Notes under the pieces: model-generated
Database searches by the model: none
What the model saw: the letters and a program-made list of their open reading frames with translations, nothing else
Told to the model about the DNA's origin: nothing
Program-made: the position numbers and the translations under genes
Shown here: positions 7,131-7,674 of the stretch, one piece after another
How the letters are laid out: each line of letters begins with the position of its first letter
How positions within the stretch are numbered: position 1 is the first letter of the stretch
NCBI GenBank assembly: GCA_947177085.1
Contig: CAMWTD010000107.1
Coordinates: 1-7,674, forward strand
From: an uncultured Desulfovibrio sp.
GTDB taxonomy: Bacteria; Desulfobacterota; Desulfovibrionia; Desulfovibrionales; Desulfovibrionaceae
Length of the DNA: 7,674 bases
Reading direction: 5' to 3'

Positions 7131-7146
7131 CATAATTATCATTATG
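7131..7146. promoter_or_regulatory. AT-rich palindrome, possible Fur-type operator / promoter for the minus-strand gene
   Basis: CATAATTATCATTATG is symmetric at 14 of its 16 positions. On the minus strand it reads CATAATGATAATTATG, which shares ATAATGATAAT with the classical Fur box. It also contains GATAAT and CATAAT, good -10 matches for minus-strand transcription toward the pseudouridine synthase, but no convincing -35 box accompanies them. It stands out sharply in GC-rich surroundings. Identity as a Fur-family site is inferred from the pattern alone. Confidence 0.4.
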
Positions 7147-7171
7147 AGACAAATAAGTCGGGAAACCCCCA

Positions 7172-7202
7172 GGGGGGCGACCACCCCCCGCTTTTCTTTT
7201 TT
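7172..7202 (+). terminator. Rho-independent terminator, plus strand, with no obvious gene in front
   Basis: GGGGGG (7172-7177) pairs with CCCCCC (7184-7189) around a six-base loop and is followed by GCTTTTCTTTTTT (7190-7202). This is a good intrinsic terminator for rightward transcription. The annotated gene immediately to the left runs leftward, so the signal either blocks antisense or read-through transcription before the RdgC-like promoter, or ends an unannotated rightward transcript. Confidence 0.7.
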
Positions 7203-7403
7203 ATGGCCGTATTTTCCCCGGGCCCGGCGACCACGGGCACAGGTCCGCGGCAGGCGCGCCCCTTGCTGTCCGCAAGGCTCTGACGTACAACAGGCGCAAG
7301 CCCGTGGCAGCCGCGCTGCCATCGTGTACGCTGCCTGCGCATCACCGGCGCAACGCATACGGCTGAATAAATTATGTAATCCCGCACCATTAAAGGATAG
7401 TTC
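7203..7403. other. Non-coding, GC-rich, potentially structured leader/intergenic region
   Basis: No supported gene lies here. CCACGGGC (7231-7238) can pair with GCCCGTGG (7300-7307), enclosing a six-pair hairpin, CCTTGC (7261-7266) with GCAAGG (7272-7277). TGGCAGC (7305-7311) and GCTGCCA (7315-7321) form another hairpin with a three-base loop that competes with the outer stem. The right end (7367-7380) is AT-rich and may hold the RdgC-like promoter. I recognise no known riboswitch motif. Mutually exclusive stems suggest a regulatory leader only if transcription starts before about 7231. Confidence 0.3.
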
Positions 7404-7674
7404 ATGGGTTTTACAAACTCGAGCGCCAGTTTTACCCGCTTCCGCATCCTCGACCCGGTGACGGATGAACTCCTCCGCGAAGTTCCCGACCGGCTGCGCA
7501 AGCACGCCTTTGTGGATATTGACGAGCTGCCGGAATTGCAGTCCGCGGGCTGGGTCAGCTTTGAGGATTTCCTGGATGCCGAATGGAACGAGGCCCCGCC
7601 GCAAAAGGGCAACTATCTTGTCTTTTCCCTGCGCGTGGACAAGCGCAAGATCCCGGCCGGGGTCATCCGCAAGC
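7404..7674 (+). CDS. rdgC: RdgC-like recombination-associated protein, N-terminal part (cut by window end)
   Basis: Ninety codons of a gene that runs off the window. RdgC proteins form ring-shaped dimers on double-stranded DNA and limit RecA activity. The visible segment fits the family N-terminus. MGFTNSSASFTRFRI (1-15) is an initial strand and VPDRLRKHAF (27-36) a helix. SAGWVSFEDFLDAEW (48-62) matches the conserved Gly-Trp-Val region. GNYLVFSLRVDKRKIPAGVIRK (69-90) corresponds to the family segment where a strand leads to a basic K-I-P-x-x-V-I-K motif. The ATG at 7404 has AAAGGAT (7392-7398) at suitable spacing. A 200-base non-coding region precedes it, so it probably has its own promoter. 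Sequence identity to the enterobacterial protein is low over this stretch, so the name is probable rather than certain. Confidence 0.65.
   Translation, partial: MGFTNSSASFTRFRILDPVTDELLREVPDRLRKHAFVDIDELPELQSAGWVSFEDFLDAEWNEAPPQKGNYLVFSLRVDKRKIPAGVIRK

Larger units (their letters stand above)
7128..7379. repeat. Ten-base inverted repeat flanking the intergenic region
   Basis: TTACATAATT (7128-7137) is the exact reverse complement of AATTATGTAA (7370-7379). The left copy overlaps the Fur-like palindrome near the minus-strand gene. The right copy lies 24 bases before the RdgC-like start. The two could be paired operator sites or the -10 regions of divergent promoters. Only ten bases are shared and both are AT-rich, so chance is possible. 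Confidence 0.35.

Noticed and set aside
7127..7156. Rightward promoter TTTACA with a downstream -10 for a small RNA ending at the 7172-7202 terminator
   Set aside because: TTTACA (7127-7132) is a fair -35 box, but no acceptable -10 lies 16-18 bases downstream.
7128..7612. Two minus-strand open frames across the terminator and the RdgC-like start
   Set aside because: They run through an intrinsic terminator, an AT-rich operator-like region and the antisense of a recognisable protein; no domain is seen.

Overview
The window is GC-rich and chromosomal, and it reads as a bacterial housekeeping region. Protein style and gene order (bifunctional Rel, YajC-SecD-SecF, an RsuA/RluB-type pseudouridine synthase, an RdgC-like protein) suggest a Gram-negative deltaproteobacterium, most likely Desulfovibrio or a close relative (Desulfovibrionaceae). 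That placement is an inference from remembered protein character, not from a search. I see no phage, transposon, CRISPR or toxin-antitoxin signature.

Layout. Positions 23-2185 (+) encode a full-length bifunctional (p)ppGpp synthetase/hydrolase. A 171-base gap with a strong leader hairpin follows. Then comes the Sec accessory cluster on the same strand: yajC (2357-2704, TTG start), secD (2831-4420) and secF (4493-5593), closed by a strong intrinsic terminator at 5616-5654. A short gene of unknown function (5721-6023, +) faces a pseudouridine synthase on the minus strand (6133-7029). From about 7030 to 7403 there is a mostly non-coding stretch. It holds an AT-rich palindrome resembling a Fur box, a plus-strand intrinsic terminator, a GC-rich potentially structured segment and an AT-rich inverted-repeat pair. 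At 7404 an RdgC-like gene begins and runs off the window.

Function. YajC, SecD and SecF form the membrane complex that uses the proton gradient to help the SecYEG translocon finish protein export. Rel sets the level of (p)ppGpp in response to starvation. The pseudouridine synthase modifies rRNA. RdgC-type proteins bind DNA and restrain RecA.

Most notable points: SecF carries about 45 extra residues that look like a duplicated transmembrane hairpin. A stem-loop sits just upstream of the Shine-Dalgarno of each of yajC, secD and secF. The 7127-7403 intergenic region has more regulatory structure than its neighbours need. I found no convincing previously undescribed multi-gene system here.
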